Of a stretch of DNA of 64,000 bases, positions 17,782 to 27,276 are shown in pieces (position 1 is the first letter of the stretch; the number at the start of each line of letters is the position of its first letter). A program made the position numbers and the translations under genes. This DNA comes from Kamptonema formosum PCC 10802. Lineage in GTDB: Bacteria > Cyanobacteriota > Cyanobacteriia > Cyanobacteriales > Oscillatoriaceae. Below the pieces are notes generated by a model. The model made no database searches, was not told the DNA's origin, and saw only the letters and a list, made by a program, of their open reading frames with translations. The stretch is taken from positions 5,324,472-5,388,471 of the forward strand of contig NZ_KB235948.1 in the NCBI RefSeq assembly GCF_000332335.1, read 5' to 3'.

Positions 17782-18150
17782 TTAGTCGTTAGCGGTCAAA
17801 TTTTCAATGGCTTGCCCCACTTTTTCTAATAAGCTCGGCTCTGGATTGGCTTCTCTGTATTCTTCTAAATTCTCTCGGTAAGCCTGCTGCATACTTTGAA
17901 GGCTCTCAGCGTCTTCTACTGCCTCTTCGTAAGCCTCTTGGCGATTTTCAGGCTGCCGGTCGGGGTAGGTGGGGGCGACTATTTCCGTCCGGTCGGGCTG
18001 ACGGTCAGCGGCGGTCGCTGCATACCCGGGCTGAGCGGAGAAAAGGAATAAACCTGACAGGCTGATTAAACTCCCTAGAGAGAGCGCTAGAGAGAGAATC
18101 AAAAAGCTCTTGCGCAAGGTTTGTCCCAGAGATGATAAAATACGCTGCAT
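17782..18150 (-). CDS. Small exported protein of unknown function
   Basis: 122 residues from the ATG at 18150, chosen because AGGAG lies just upstream; the frame stays open further but without a good start. Residues 1-45 form a signal peptide (basic RKSF, hydrophobic core, then PGYA-ATA cleavage-like site). The mature part is short, acidic and proline/glutamate-rich (YPDRQPENRQEAYEEAVEDAE), probably helical. It has no recognised domain and is likely periplasmic or in the thylakoid lumen. Such short secreted proteins are common in filamentous cyanobacteria. Confidence 0.7.
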   Translation of the reverse strand: MQRILSSLGQTLRKSFLILSLALSLGSLISLSGLFLFSAQPGYAATAADRQPDRTEIVAPTYPDRQPENRQEAYEEAVEDAESLQSMQQAYRENLEEYREANPEPSLLEKVGQAIENLTAND

Positions 18151-18512
18151 GTAAATTGTCTCCTTGCTTTTTGGGAATTTGTGCTTGGTAGATATAACAA
18201 GCATCTTACGCGCCGGTAAAGAGCAGCTACCTCCATCGAAAGGTAGATTAAAGCGATCGAACTCCCGTCGGGGGCAGCAGTCCGGAAACCGAATTTGGCC
18301 GGCTGCCGGCTCGCAGCGGGCAAAATTTTCCAAAAAATTATAGATTTTGGGGCTAAAAATCCTGTTGTTCGCCGGGGCGGTTTTATAAAAATTATCTGCT
18401 TTATGCGGGCATTCCCCCTCAACCCTGTGGGGCGGGGTTATAAATATTTTCTGGTTTTTCCAGACATTTCTAGCTGTAGGGTGCGTTCCCTCTAGGAGCG
18501 CCCAACCGCGCC

Positions 18513-18545
18513 AGAAACCCGGTTTCTTAAAGAAACCGGGTTTCT
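18513..18545. repeat. AGAAACCCGGTTTCTT palindrome
   Basis: Perfect copy of the dispersed 33-bp palindrome, downstream of the saccharopine-dehydrogenase-like gene. The rest of 18151-18594 shows no gene. Confidence 0.9.
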
Positions 18546-18594
18546 CAGCATCTCACTAATATGAAAAACGCGATATATCTGTCATCAAACGCAG

Positions 18595-19692
18595 CTACAG
18601 CCACTGCTGCTGAATCTTCACGCTCCGACTTTGCATGATCTGTTCAAACAAATCAGTTGGCAGCGCCCGCTCCACCGGCCACACTCCGGGCTGCTTCAAC
18701 TGGCCAGAAAGCAGCAGTTCGGCAATCGTGCCGGTGCCAATGCCGGTGGCAACTGCAGCGCTTTCATGTACGGCGGACGACACAAAACAGGCCGGTTTGC
18801 CATCCTTGCGACCGGCAACTTCAGCGCGAACCGCCACCCCAGTGCCGGTGAACAGATTCGTAACAGCCGTCATCCGGTAGCTGACGGCGGATAAAAACTC
18901 AATAACGCCCTCATTCTTCAGCCAGCTTTTCGGCCACCAGTTAGCGACCATCCAGGTCATGTGATTGTAAAAATCCGGAAGCGTGCCGAATTTTGTAATC
19001 ACCGTTTTGACGGGAAAAGATTCAGGCAGCGTCATGGATTCTGGCATATCAAACCAGTAGACGCCGGTTTTGCCATAAGGCGGCGGAAACTCAACCGTTT
19101 CCCGCTCGCTGTAGGGCGTAACTTGCTGCCACTTCCCATCCACCCAAACGTCAAACGGCTCTTGCAAACCCAGAAAAGTCGTGCGCATCACCGTCACGCC
19201 GGCACCGCCAGAACCCGCCACCACATAAGTCAGGTGAATGCGTTCCGCCTCAGAAAGCTGTTCCACGCCTTGGCGCACCAAGCTGTTAGAAACCCCCGGA
19301 AAAATGCCGGTGTTGACAATCGCCGTCACACCGGCAGCTTTGGCCGCGTCGCCGAGGGCCAGAGCTCTGCGAGTAAAGCCACGACTGTCGCTGACATCGG
19401 CATAGTTGACGCCAAGCTTAATGCAAGTCTCCAGAACGCTGGCATCGCGGTGGTGAAATGGGCCCGCACAGTGGACGACCAGGTTAGAAGAAGCTATCGC
19501 CTGGCGCAGCGCCTTCTTATCCGCCAAATCCAAAGCCAGATACTGGACTCCGGGAGCTGGCATCGCCTCCGCCCCAGTCGCTGGACTCCTGCCGGTGATG
19601 GTAATCTGCGCCTGCGTGTGGGTGGCCAGGTCTTGCGCGACACTGCTGCCAATCCGCCCTCGCCCCCCAAGAATCAAAACCCGGTCTGTCAT
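18595..19692 (-). CDS. Saccharopine dehydrogenase-like NAD(P)-binding oxidoreductase
   Basis: 365 residues. A Rossmann fold opens the protein with the dinucleotide motif GGRGRIG (9-15), followed by VVHCAGPF and VNTGIFPGVSN, both typical of the saccharopine dehydrogenase NADP-binding superfamily. The C-terminal half is the substrate domain, without enough identity to name a substrate. Members in phototrophs include lysine-pathway enzymes and trans-acting enoyl reductases, so function remains open. It is cytoplasmic or membrane-associated. There is no operon partner; an AGAAACCC palindrome lies 50 bases after its stop. Confidence 0.8.
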   Translation of the reverse strand: MTDRVLILGGRGRIGSSVAQDLATHTQAQITITGRSPATGAEAMPAPGVQYLALDLADKKALRQAIASSNLVVHCAGPFHHRDASVLETCIKLGVNYADVSDSRGFTRRALALGDAAKAAGVTAIVNTGIFPGVSNSLVRQGVEQLSEAERIHLTYVVAGSGGAGVTVMRTTFLGLQEPFDVWVDGKWQQVTPYSERETVEFPPPYGKTGVYWFDMPESMTLPESFPVKTVITKFGTLPDFYNHMTWMVANWWPKSWLKNEGVIEFLSAVSYRMTAVTNLFTGTGVAVRAEVAGRKDGKPACFVSSAVHESAAVATGIGTGTIAELLLSGQLKQPGVWPVERALPTDLFEQIMQSRSVKIQQQWL

Positions 19693-20043
19693 GGTTCGAG
19701 AATCGGTAACTCTAAGTTCAGTTCACCATTTTGCAGCCAATCGGTTCATCTGTAGAAAGGATGACTTTGTTAGAGTCTTGGCAAGCGTAAAGGTCTACTG
19801 CTTGCAGAGTCCGGTACAGGCCGTGAAGGGCGGCTTCCCGCTCGGGCGTCCCTTGCGGCAGCCGGTGCGGGGCGGCTTTCCCAAGGCTAGAGTGCGGTAA
19901 GACCGCTTCTGGAAAGGAAGGGTAGCCGTTTGCCCACTTAGGGCACGGACGTAGGACAGGCGTCTCGCCTGTCCCTGTCTCTACTAACAAGTGAGATGCC
20001 TTGTATTAAACTGACTGTCTATTGCTATATGTAGAAAAGCTAT

Positions 20044-20433
20044 TTGTCACGCACATTACTCATACCAACCGAAGGAAACGTCGCCGGCACCGGCATCTTA
20101 CAGGAATGGCTGGGCGCGAGGGAAGAGCTTAACAAGATATGGAGTTTGTTGGACAAAGCGGACGAAACTCTGCCAGCGCCAATCGTGAGTATTTTAACAG
20201 ATTTGACAGGACGCAAGCTGCCACCGGCACTTGCCGGCGACGCACCTGAGTTCGGTGAGGTATTGAGGGCGAGCGGGGAGGGGCGTTCTGCGCCCTCATG
20301 CGGAACAGCTGGTGGCCCACTGAGGGGAACAGGAGCTGAGTTGGACATCAGCCTCCCGGAAGCACCTCACCCCAGCGGCGGGCCCGCCACAGGACAGCTC
20401 TCCTTTTCATGTCTTAACCTGCAGACTGCATAA
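20044..20433 (+). CDS. Doubtful hypothetical protein
   Basis: 129 codons from a TTG, beginning SRTLLIPTEGNVAGTG and containing an LPPALAGDAPEFGEVL stretch. No domain recognised and the ribosome-binding site is absent. It lies upstream of the first alpha/beta hydrolase on the same strand. It could be chance open frame in GC-rich DNA; reported because 19693-20502 otherwise holds no gene. The repeat GGACAGGCGTCTCGCCTGTCC lies at 19955-19975. Confidence 0.25.
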   Translation: MSRTLLIPTEGNVAGTGILQEWLGAREELNKIWSLLDKADETLPAPIVSILTDLTGRKLPPALAGDAPEFGEVLRASGEGRSAPSCGTAGGPLRGTGAELDISLPEAPHPSGGPATGQLSFSCLNLQTA

Positions 20434-20502
20434 GTTACAGGTGCGGGTTCTATATATAAGGAGAAGCATACAGAAAACGACTGAAATTGATAGGCTGTCC
20501 CT

Positions 20503-21534
20503 ATGGCTACTGACTACGTTCTATTTATACACGGTGTTAATACCCGCCCCAAAAATGATAAAAAGCCCAACTTTGCAGGCAAACTGATGGAACTCATCCA
20601 GGAATGCCAGGATAAGTTGACAGCCCCCCCAAATGAACTGAAAATGAAGTCCCTAGATTGGTATGAGGTGATGCTGAGCGCCGAGAACAATCTCCTAGAG
20701 AGTTTCCAGCAATCGCGAGATTGGGATAAGTTCTGGTTTAAAGACTTCCGCAAAGCAGTAATCTTGCCGTTCGCCGGCGATGCGGTTCTTTATACCAGCC
20801 GCTATATCGGTTCGGAGGTCGTCAGAAAACTAAAAAACCAGGCAGAAATTTTATTCGATAACCATTACAATCCAGAACAAGACCGCCTGCATCTAGTCAC
20901 TCACAGTTGGGGAACAGTCATCCTTTTTGATATCCTATTTGCAGGCCGGTGGGATGACACAGAAATTCCCGGATCTCAGGATGTACGAGACATTCGCAAC
21001 ATGCTATTTGGGGTGAAACCCAATCCCACAAATGGCATTCGCATCGCCAGCATTCACACGATGGGCTCGCCCCTTGCTCTCATCAACCTGATGAACATCA
21101 AGGGCGTAGAGAAGCAAAAATATCCTGACAGCCCGCCACAGTTCACCCACGACATTACTAAAAACTTGAGAGGTCTGCTCGAGAATCTTTATAACGCTTG
21201 CCAACAACCGCTGTTCTGGAAGAACTACGCTCACCCGGGCGACCCCATAGCCTACCCTCTAGTTCCTGTCCTCCCCAATCTGCTAGATGGCCAGAGCAAA
21301 TTCCTCCATATTGAAGACAAGATCGTCAGCGGTAGCGGATGGTCACAATTGGCAGCCCAACTGGTGTCCGACACACCGCTAGCCTTGCTGATAAACGGCC
21401 TGAGCGCCCACGACAGCTATTGGTACAGCCCGCAAGTAGCAGAGGAAATCTTCAAGACCATTCAGCAGGCCCCTTCTTCTAAGGAATCGCAGGTTTCTCG
21501 TCCCTTGGCAACAGCTGGTAATTTCAACCGCTAA
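20503..21534 (+). CDS. Alpha/beta-hydrolase-like protein, paralogue 1
   Basis: 343 residues beginning MATDYVLFIHGVNTRP. The IHGVNT oxyanion-type strand, the nucleophile elbow THSWG (S135) and a late SAHDSYW that could supply the catalytic histidine indicate a serine hydrolase fold. There is no signal peptide. The substrate is unknown; lipase/esterase-like proteins of this type are frequent in cyanobacteria. A second copy, clearly homologous throughout, begins at 22441, and both share the first codons ATGGCTACTGACTAC. It is the 5' member of an apparent segmental duplication with crtO sequences. Confidence 0.8.
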   Translation: MATDYVLFIHGVNTRPKNDKKPNFAGKLMELIQECQDKLTAPPNELKMKSLDWYEVMLSAENNLLESFQQSRDWDKFWFKDFRKAVILPFAGDAVLYTSRYIGSEVVRKLKNQAEILFDNHYNPEQDRLHLVTHSWGTVILFDILFAGRWDDTEIPGSQDVRDIRNMLFGVKPNPTNGIRIASIHTMGSPLALINLMNIKGVEKQKYPDSPPQFTHDITKNLRGLLENLYNACQQPLFWKNYAHPGDPIAYPLVPVLPNLLDGQSKFLHIEDKIVSGSGWSQLAAQLVSDTPLALLINGLSAHDSYWYSPQVAEEIFKTIQQAPSSKESQVSRPLATAGNFNR

Positions 21535-21567
21535 AGTTCAAGGATGGACGCAGATATAGGAATTCCC

Positions 21568-21617
21568 CTCGTTCCCAGGATCTGCCTGGGAACGCTGCTC
21601 GCTTAGGCTCTGCCTCC
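21568..21617. repeat. REPIN-like palindrome pair, degenerate
   Basis: CTCGTTCCCAGGATCTGCCTGGGAACG followed by AGGCTCTGCCT, 33 bases after the hydrolase stop. Confidence 0.75.
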
Positions 21618-21913
21618 TGTCTCCAACAAGTAGCATTATTAGCCTAACAGCTTAGTGCTATAAAGGGCGCTATAGCGTTTATATTTAAGTTGCCAAAGGG
21701 CAGGAACCCGGTTTCGCGGCCCAGAGCTTTAAGAAATCTTAAAATCCAGTGTTAAATGCGGCCTTTAAGCAACTAATAAATGCAATTTCGTGGGCATTAT
21801 CTAGACCCCATAATTAGGAAAATTAAAGAATGAAAAATCCTGAATTTTACTGCAATCAATAGAAGCAAACTTTTACCTCAAAATATTGTTGAAGCTATAG
21901 TATTTTTATAGAC

Positions 21914-22077
21914 ATAGCAGCAGTCATATTGGTTAGAAGAATAGAAGCTTCGGGAGCGGGGGAGCAAGGGAGGCCGGAATGTAGCTTTCCTAAATGCTTA
22001 CTGCTATATAGACGTAGGGCAGGCGTCCCGCCCCCCCTGAAAGTTTAATGTTCTAACCTAAGTGCATACTGCTATAA
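21914..22077 (+). mobile_element. MITE-like element (~164 bp), copy 1
   Basis: Non-coding element with ends ATAGCAGCAGTCATATTGG and TAAGTGCATACTGCTATA. The inner part has CTTCGGGAGC and GACGTAGGGCAGGCGTCCC. Other copies are at 23538, 31200, 42958 and 50822, with partial ones at 48272 and 54411. No transposase gene of its own. Confidence 0.8.
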
Positions 22078-22150
22078 AACCCCCTTTACGTCCGGGTTTT
22101 TAATCCAAAATCCAAAATCTAAAATCCAAAATTCGTATCAGAGAGTTCTG

Positions 22151-22262
22151 AGCATCGTGAGCGCGTCTGAGCGACCGGCTCCTGCGCGTGGGAGAACACG
22201 CGAGGGCAGTTGCGTCCAGGCATTCCGGAAATCGAAACGTCCGGATCGGTTCCCGCGCCGGT
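22151..22262 (-). pseudogene. Duplicated 3'-end fragment of crtO
   Basis: The minus strand reads GTDPDVSISGMPGRNCPRVF then SHAQEPVAQT, matching THPGGSISGMPGRNCARVF and LHAQQPIAQT near the C-terminus of CrtO (24155-24258), in the same orientation. Only ~110 bp are preserved and the reading frame is not open into anything else. It marks the end of a duplicated segment. Confidence 0.8.
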
Positions 22263-22440
22263 CGCTCTTTTCGCCGCACTCCGCCACCTCCCTTCCCAGT
22301 TCCCACACCCTGCGATCCCGCTCTCCCCGCCTGCCCGCTCCCTTTGCATCTCTTAACATAAAACCTGCGGAATTTGCGCACGATACCAGCAATTAAAGGA
22401 TTAAGTGCCGAAAAAATACTGAAATCGGCGAGGAGCAGCA

Positions 22441-23508
22441 ATGGCTACTGACTACATTCTGTTTGTGCACGGCGTCAACACCCGTCCACAGGGGGACTTT
22501 TTCACCTACAGCACCCGTCCGAATCCGCAACAGTCCACCTTCGCCTCGAACTTGATCGCACTAATCGAAGGCGGCAATAAGGATTTGAGCCTGACTCTAA
22601 AAATGGAGAGCCTCCACTGGTATGACGTGATGTTGGGTGCAGAGCGGCAACTGCTAGATTGGTTTTCTGCCTCGCCAGATTGGAATAAATTCTGGTTCAA
22701 AGAGTTCCGTCAAAAGCAAATCCTGCCGTTCACCGGCGATGCCGCTCTCTACATCAGCCGCTATATCGGTTCCGATGTTGTAGAGAAGCTCAGAGAGCAA
22801 GCTGAGACATTCTTGAAAGGATGTAACCCAGAACAAGACCGCCTGCACCTGGTCACTCACAGTTGGGGGACAGTCATCCTCTTTGATATCCTATTTGCGG
22901 GCCGGTGGGATGATCCAAAAATCCCCGGCTATGAGAGCGTGCGAGCCATTCGCAGTATGATATTCGGCGTCGCTCCCACGCCAAATTATGGCATTCGTAT
23001 CGCCAGCATTCACACGATGGGATCGCCTATCGCTATCGCCAATCTCATCAACGTCAGGCGGATACAGAAAGATTCTGGTGAGGAATTGACAGATGATAAA
23101 ATAAAGGAAATATTCACCCACGATATTACTCTGGGCTTGGAGAAGCTACTGCAGAGCCTTTTTTACGCAAACGGGAACAGAAAGCTACCGTGGCGGAACT
23201 TCGCTCACCCTGGCGATCCCATCGCCTACCCTCTGGCGACCGTCATCCCCAATTTGCTAGATGGAAATAAACAATACCTCGACATTCAAGACACACTCAC
23301 CAGCGGCGGCGGATTATTAAAATGGGCTGCGCAATTCGTAAGCGAAACATTTCTAGCCTTAGTCAACGGCGGCAGCGCCCACATGAGCTATTGGAAGAGC
23401 CAGCAAGTCGCTGAGGAACTCCTTAAAACCATTCAGCAGACCCAAAAATTTTCTCGCTCCCAGCTAGTAGGAGCGGGGGCAATTGCGCCCCCCCAAAACG
23501 AGATGTAG
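22441..23508 (+). CDS. Alpha/beta-hydrolase-like protein, paralogue 2
   Basis: 355 residues, homologous over its whole length to the protein at 20503: same start MATDYILFVHGVNTRP, same nucleophile elbow THSWGTVILFDI (S141), same RYIGSDVV and PGDPIAYPL segments, and SAHMSYW near the end. It has a short insertion near residue 20 (FFTYSTRPNPQ). A good GAGGAG ribosome-binding site precedes the ATG, unlike paralogue 1. Substrate unknown; cytoplasmic. Downstream come a MITE and then crtO in the opposite direction. Confidence 0.82.
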   Translation: MATDYILFVHGVNTRPQGDFFTYSTRPNPQQSTFASNLIALIEGGNKDLSLTLKMESLHWYDVMLGAERQLLDWFSASPDWNKFWFKEFRQKQILPFTGDAALYISRYIGSDVVEKLREQAETFLKGCNPEQDRLHLVTHSWGTVILFDILFAGRWDDPKIPGYESVRAIRSMIFGVAPTPNYGIRIASIHTMGSPIAIANLINVRRIQKDSGEELTDDKIKEIFTHDITLGLEKLLQSLFYANGNRKLPWRNFAHPGDPIAYPLATVIPNLLDGNKQYLDIQDTLTSGGGLLKWAAQFVSETFLALVNGGSAHMSYWKSQQVAEELLKTIQQTQKFSRSQLVGAGAIAPPQNEM

Positions 23509-23537
23509 GAGGCTCTACTTCTCGCAAGTGCCGGCAG

Positions 23538-23702
23538 TATAGCAGTAGCCACTTAGATTAGGACATTAAACCTTCAGGGCAGGCGTCCCGCCTGCCCTAC
23601 GTCTATATCTCAGTAGTAATATGGGTTAGGACAATAGGAGCTTCGGGTGCGGGGGTGCAAAAGAGGCAGAAATGTACTAACCTAAGTGCCTACTGCTATA
23701 AT
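23538..23702 (-). mobile_element. MITE-like element (~165 bp), copy 2
   Basis: TATAGCAGTAGCCACTTAG at the left and CTAAGTGCCTACTGCTATA at the right form terminal inverted repeats. It is inverted relative to copy 1 at 21914 but also lies between a hydrolase gene and a crtO 3' end. Confidence 0.85.
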
Positions 23703-23960
23703 ATCGTTTCGGGCTGTTTGGGACTTGTTATAGAAATTTTTGATTTTAGATTTGGGATTTTGGATTGAAAATCCAGACATCAAGGGGCTTTTTAATGGCC
23801 AAAATTCTCTAGTGTTTCTCATATTAGTGAGGGACTGAGAACCCCAGTTTCGTAGGGGCGTTGTGGCACGACTGCCCTCTTCCGGGTATCTGGGCTGGAG
23901 TTCATTCAACTGAGAACCGCTATAGCGAGTCTAAATGATTTGCGCAACTGCTGGGGGCCC

Positions 23961-23993
23961 AGACTCCCGGTTTCTTTAAGAAACCGGGGGTCT
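23961..23993. repeat. AGACTCCCGGTTTCTT palindrome variant
   Basis: AGACTCCCGGTTTCTT / AAGAAACCGGGGGTCT, a compensated variant of the dispersed 33-bp palindrome: both arms changed in parallel so pairing is kept. The rest of 23703-24099 has an ATTTTGG heptamer run at 23739-23775 and no gene. Confidence 0.85.
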
Positions 23994-24099
23994 GAAATTT
24001 ACACGAAGGTTATTGAGGCGCTCTATGTCGGACAAGCGCTCCCTCCGAGCCAATCTCTTATTCCCTAGAGAAACGAGAGAAACAGTGATTGCCGGCAGC

Positions 24100-25794
24100 C
24101 TAGAGAATTCGGAATACAGATTCTACCGTTGATTTGAGAGACTTCTGCGCATCCTTCAGCGTCTGGGCAATGGGCTGCTGCGCGTGCAAGAAAACGCGAG
24201 CGCAGTTGCGTCCCGGCATTCCGGAAATCGAACCGCCCGGATGGGTTCCCGCGCCGGTGAGGAACAGACCCTCAATGGGGGTTTTGTAATTAGCCAACTC
24301 CGGCAGAGGGCGCAAGAAAATCATCTGCTCGAGCGTCATGTCGATGTGGTAGTGGTTTCCCTTGAAAGAACCCAGACGCGCTGACAGTTCAGCTGGGCTT
24401 TCCACGCGGCGGGCTATTATAGCGTTCTTGATATTCGGCGCATATTCTGCCAGCTTGTCAATACAGCGATCTGCAACTTTGTTCTTCAATTCATCCGTCC
24501 AGCCGGTGCCATTCAGCCCAGTCCCCTCCGCACCGGCAACCTCATAGGGCGCAAAAAACTCAATCCAGAGCGTGTGCTTGCCCTGGGGAGCCATCGAAGA
24601 ATCGAGCGCAGTCGGCATCACCACATACATCGAAGGGTCAGAATCTGGAATCTTCCCCAAAATAGGCTCAGAGTGAGCCAGTTCAATTTGCCTCACCGAA
24701 TCCGCAATCAGAACAGAACCGATCAGGTACTTATCCTGATGGTTGTGGTGCGGGAAGCGCAGCGGTTCAGAAAGCGCCAAATCTATCTTCAGGAGGCTGT
24801 CATTATTGTTGACAATCCGGCGCTCGAGCCGCTCTCGCAAATCCGGATCGGCGGCGTCGGCATCGCTGGCGTCCATCAAGTGCAAAAACAGCCGTTTGGC
24901 GTCAATATTAGAGATAACGCCCCGCGTCGCCCGGTATTCCGTGCCGCCCCTGACCCGCACGCCGGCAGCTCGCCCGTCATCCACCAAGACTTTCTCAACC
25001 GTTTGCTCAGTGAGGACCGCACCGCCCGAGCTTTGCACCAAATTGAGCAGCGCCTCAGTCAGCGCGCCGGTGCCGCCTCGGGGTCTGGCCATACCCGGAT
25101 TGTGGCGCATCGCCATCATAATCGCACCAATTGCCAGGTTTTTTTGCGAGGGAGGCGCACCGAGTTCTGACGCCAGTCTGGCGAGTGGCGCTTTGATAAA
25201 CTCCTCATCAAACCACTCGCTGAGCAGATCCTCAGCGCTGGTGAGCATCGTGCGGAAAAAGTCCAGCGTCTTGTCGGGGGAACCGATGACCGAGAATAAA
25301 TCTTTCAGCTTTTTAATGTCGTAGTTGCCAGCGATATCTACCACTGATTTTGGCGGCGCGTTGAACATGGGAATCATAGCGCCAATCGCCCGCTGCCAGA
25401 AATCCGTGTATTCGCGGTATTTGCGGGCGTCGCGCTCGCTGTAGCGGGCAATTTCGGCACAAGTCGCCTCAACAGAGCGGTGAGCTAAAAAGTATTTGCC
25501 ATCCGGATGCGGGCAAAACACCACAGGATCGCAGTACAGATATTCCAATCCGTACTTGGTCAGCTCTAATTCCTCCACCACCGGCCCCAAGTGTATAAAT
25601 TCGTGGTCAATAGCGCAGAGGTTGAACTTAAAACCGGGTGCTTCCTCAGGCATAGCTTCCTCGGTGGTTGCCGCACCCCCGGGGACAGAACGCTTTTCCA
25701 GCAGCAGCACGCTGTACCCAGCTTTGAGCAGGTAAGCGGCACACACGAGCCCGTTGTGACCGGCTCCTATGATAATAGCGTCATACGTTTGCAT
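24100..25794 (-). CDS. crtO: CrtO-type carotenoid ketolase / phytoene-dehydrogenase-like FAD protein
   Basis: 564 residues from the ATG at 25794 (MQTYDAIIIGAGHNGLVCAA); GGAG lies upstream, and an in-frame start five codons earlier is less likely. The N-terminus has the FAD dinucleotide motif GAGHNG (10-15) and EKR at the end of the second strand. The C-terminus has GLFLTGAGTHPGGSISGMPG, the signature of the CrtI/CrtO superfamily. Family knowledge: cyanobacterial CrtO introduces 4-keto groups into beta-carotene to give echinenone, in the membrane. Other phytoene-desaturase-like proteins of unknown role share this architecture, so the name is probable rather than certain. Its last ~110 bp are duplicated at 22151-22262. 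Divergent from the P-loop ATPase at 25951. Confidence 0.82.
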   Translation of the reverse strand: MQTYDAIIIGAGHNGLVCAAYLLKAGYSVLLLEKRSVPGGAATTEEAMPEEAPGFKFNLCAIDHEFIHLGPVVEELELTKYGLEYLYCDPVVFCPHPDGKYFLAHRSVEATCAEIARYSERDARKYREYTDFWQRAIGAMIPMFNAPPKSVVDIAGNYDIKKLKDLFSVIGSPDKTLDFFRTMLTSAEDLLSEWFDEEFIKAPLARLASELGAPPSQKNLAIGAIMMAMRHNPGMARPRGGTGALTEALLNLVQSSGGAVLTEQTVEKVLVDDGRAAGVRVRGGTEYRATRGVISNIDAKRLFLHLMDASDADAADPDLRERLERRIVNNNDSLLKIDLALSEPLRFPHHNHQDKYLIGSVLIADSVRQIELAHSEPILGKIPDSDPSMYVVMPTALDSSMAPQGKHTLWIEFFAPYEVAGAEGTGLNGTGWTDELKNKVADRCIDKLAEYAPNIKNAIIARRVESPAELSARLGSFKGNHYHIDMTLEQMIFLRPLPELANYKTPIEGLFLTGAGTHPGGSISGMPGRNCARVFLHAQQPIAQTLKDAQKSLKSTVESVFRIL

Positions 25795-25950
25795 GGCATC
25801 AGGCTCCAAGGATGGGAGATGATTGCTCCCATCTTACAAAAGTTAACAATTTTAGATATCTGCCACGCGACAGAGATAGCTTCTGGCGGAAGCAACCTGA
25901 GAGTGACAGAAGGAAGAGATGCGGGGAGCCATTTCTTTCAGGAAATTCTA

Positions 25951-27276
25951 ATGAAACTAGATTTGCGGAGATTTTACAAAGCATGCAACCCCAGCCAGAG
26001 CCTGCTCCAGAAAAACGATCCTGAGAACCCTTACTATATCGATTTTTCCCCGGTGCGAGGTCGCCAGCTGGTTGAGGAATTGAAGGGAACCATCACGCAG
26101 GCATCACCGGATGAACCAACCTGCCAGCTGTTTGCCGCACCTGCCGGTTCCGGAAAGTCCATAGAACTGACCCGACTGAAGGCGGAGTTGGAGGAGCGGG
26201 GATTTCACGTGGTTTATTGCAAGGCGACGCGGTATTTGAATCTGGGGGATGTGGATCTCAGTGATATTTTGCTGATGGTTGCCCGTCAGGTGAGCGAAAG
26301 CCTCAACAAGATAAAAAGCGACCTGGAAGCCGGCGAAATGGGAGCGCTGCTGAAAAACCAGACAGAGCAGTTGCTGCCGCACACCGGCGCTGAGGGGGCT
26401 GTCGGATCTTCGCTATTTGGCGGAAGTGGTAAAATTGCTCCTAGAAGCAAAGATACTTTGGATCTTGTTTGGCGGTTGAGGATGTACTTGGAACCTCGCA
26501 CCAATTCGATTTTGAAAAGCATCAACCAAGAACTGCTGGAACCGGCAGCGGTGGAGTTGAAGCGACTGGGCAAAAAAGGACTGGTGACGATCGTAGATGA
26601 CCTGGACAGAGTGGAGAACCGACGCCTGCCAAACGGACGCCTCCAGCCAGAATATCTTTTTGTCGATCGTGGGGAGCAGTTGCGCAAACTAAACTGCCAC
26701 GTCGTTTACACCGTTCCCCTGACATTGGTTTACTCGAATGAGTTGGGAAAACTCACCGGCAAATTTGGTGCCGAGCCCCAGGTATTGCCAATGGTGCCGG
26801 TGCGCCGGCGAGATGGCACGCACTGCGAAGAGGGAATGGCGCTGCTGCGACAAGCGGTGCTAGTGAGAGCTTTTCCTGAGGCTCCCCCAGAGCAGCGGCT
26901 GAGTTTAATTACAGAGGTGTTTGACAGTCCTGAAACCCTAGACCGGCTCTGCCGGATTAGTGGCGGTTATGTCCGCTACTTGCTGGGGCTAATCTATCGC
27001 TGTCTCCAGAAAGAAAATCCACCCATCCCGCGTCAGTGCCTGGAAACTGTGATTCGGGAGCGCTGCCATGAGCTGGCGCGAGCTATTGACGATGAGCAGT
27101 GGGAGTTACTGCGTCAAATCGCCGCCGACAAAACGGTCAGCAACGAGACAGAATATCAAATCTTGCTGCGCAATATGCGCGTGTTTGAATACCGGGACGA
27201 GCGAGGGCGCTGGTTTGATGTCAATCCTATTTTGGCAGAATCTCACAAATTTAAAACTGCCCCCGGTCAATACTGA
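25951..27276 (+). CDS. P-loop ATPase of unknown function (AAA/KAP-like)
   Basis: 441 residues from the ATG at 25951, preceded by AGGAAAT. The open frame extends 5' into the antisense of crtO, but that part is not conserved-looking. LDLRRFYKACNPSQ starts a family seen in many filamentous cyanobacteria. Walker A is APAGSGKS (63-70) and Walker B is LVTIVDDLDR (211-220), followed by a sensor-like strand VVYTVPL (251-257). The C-terminal ~150 residues look like a winged-helix region. It resembles STAND/AAA regulators without sensor repeats. No partner effector is adjacent; the function is unknown. Confidence 0.75.
   Translation: MKLDLRRFYKACNPSQSLLQKNDPENPYYIDFSPVRGRQLVEELKGTITQASPDEPTCQLFAAPAGSGKSIELTRLKAELEERGFHVVYCKATRYLNLGDVDLSDILLMVARQVSESLNKIKSDLEAGEMGALLKNQTEQLLPHTGAEGAVGSSLFGGSGKIAPRSKDTLDLVWRLRMYLEPRTNSILKSINQELLEPAAVELKRLGKKGLVTIVDDLDRVENRRLPNGRLQPEYLFVDRGEQLRKLNCHVVYTVPLTLVYSNELGKLTGKFGAEPQVLPMVPVRRRDGTHCEEGMALLRQAVLVRAFPEAPPEQRLSLITEVFDSPETLDRLCRISGGYVRYLLGLIYRCLQKENPPIPRQCLETVIRERCHELARAIDDEQWELLRQIAADKTVSNETEYQILLRNMRVFEYRDERGRWFDVNPILAESHKFKTAPGQY

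Noticed and set aside
25591..25950. N-terminal extension of the P-loop ATPase
   Set aside because: Runs antisense through crtO; the family begins with LDLRRFYKACNP just after the ATG at 25951, which has a ribosome-binding site.
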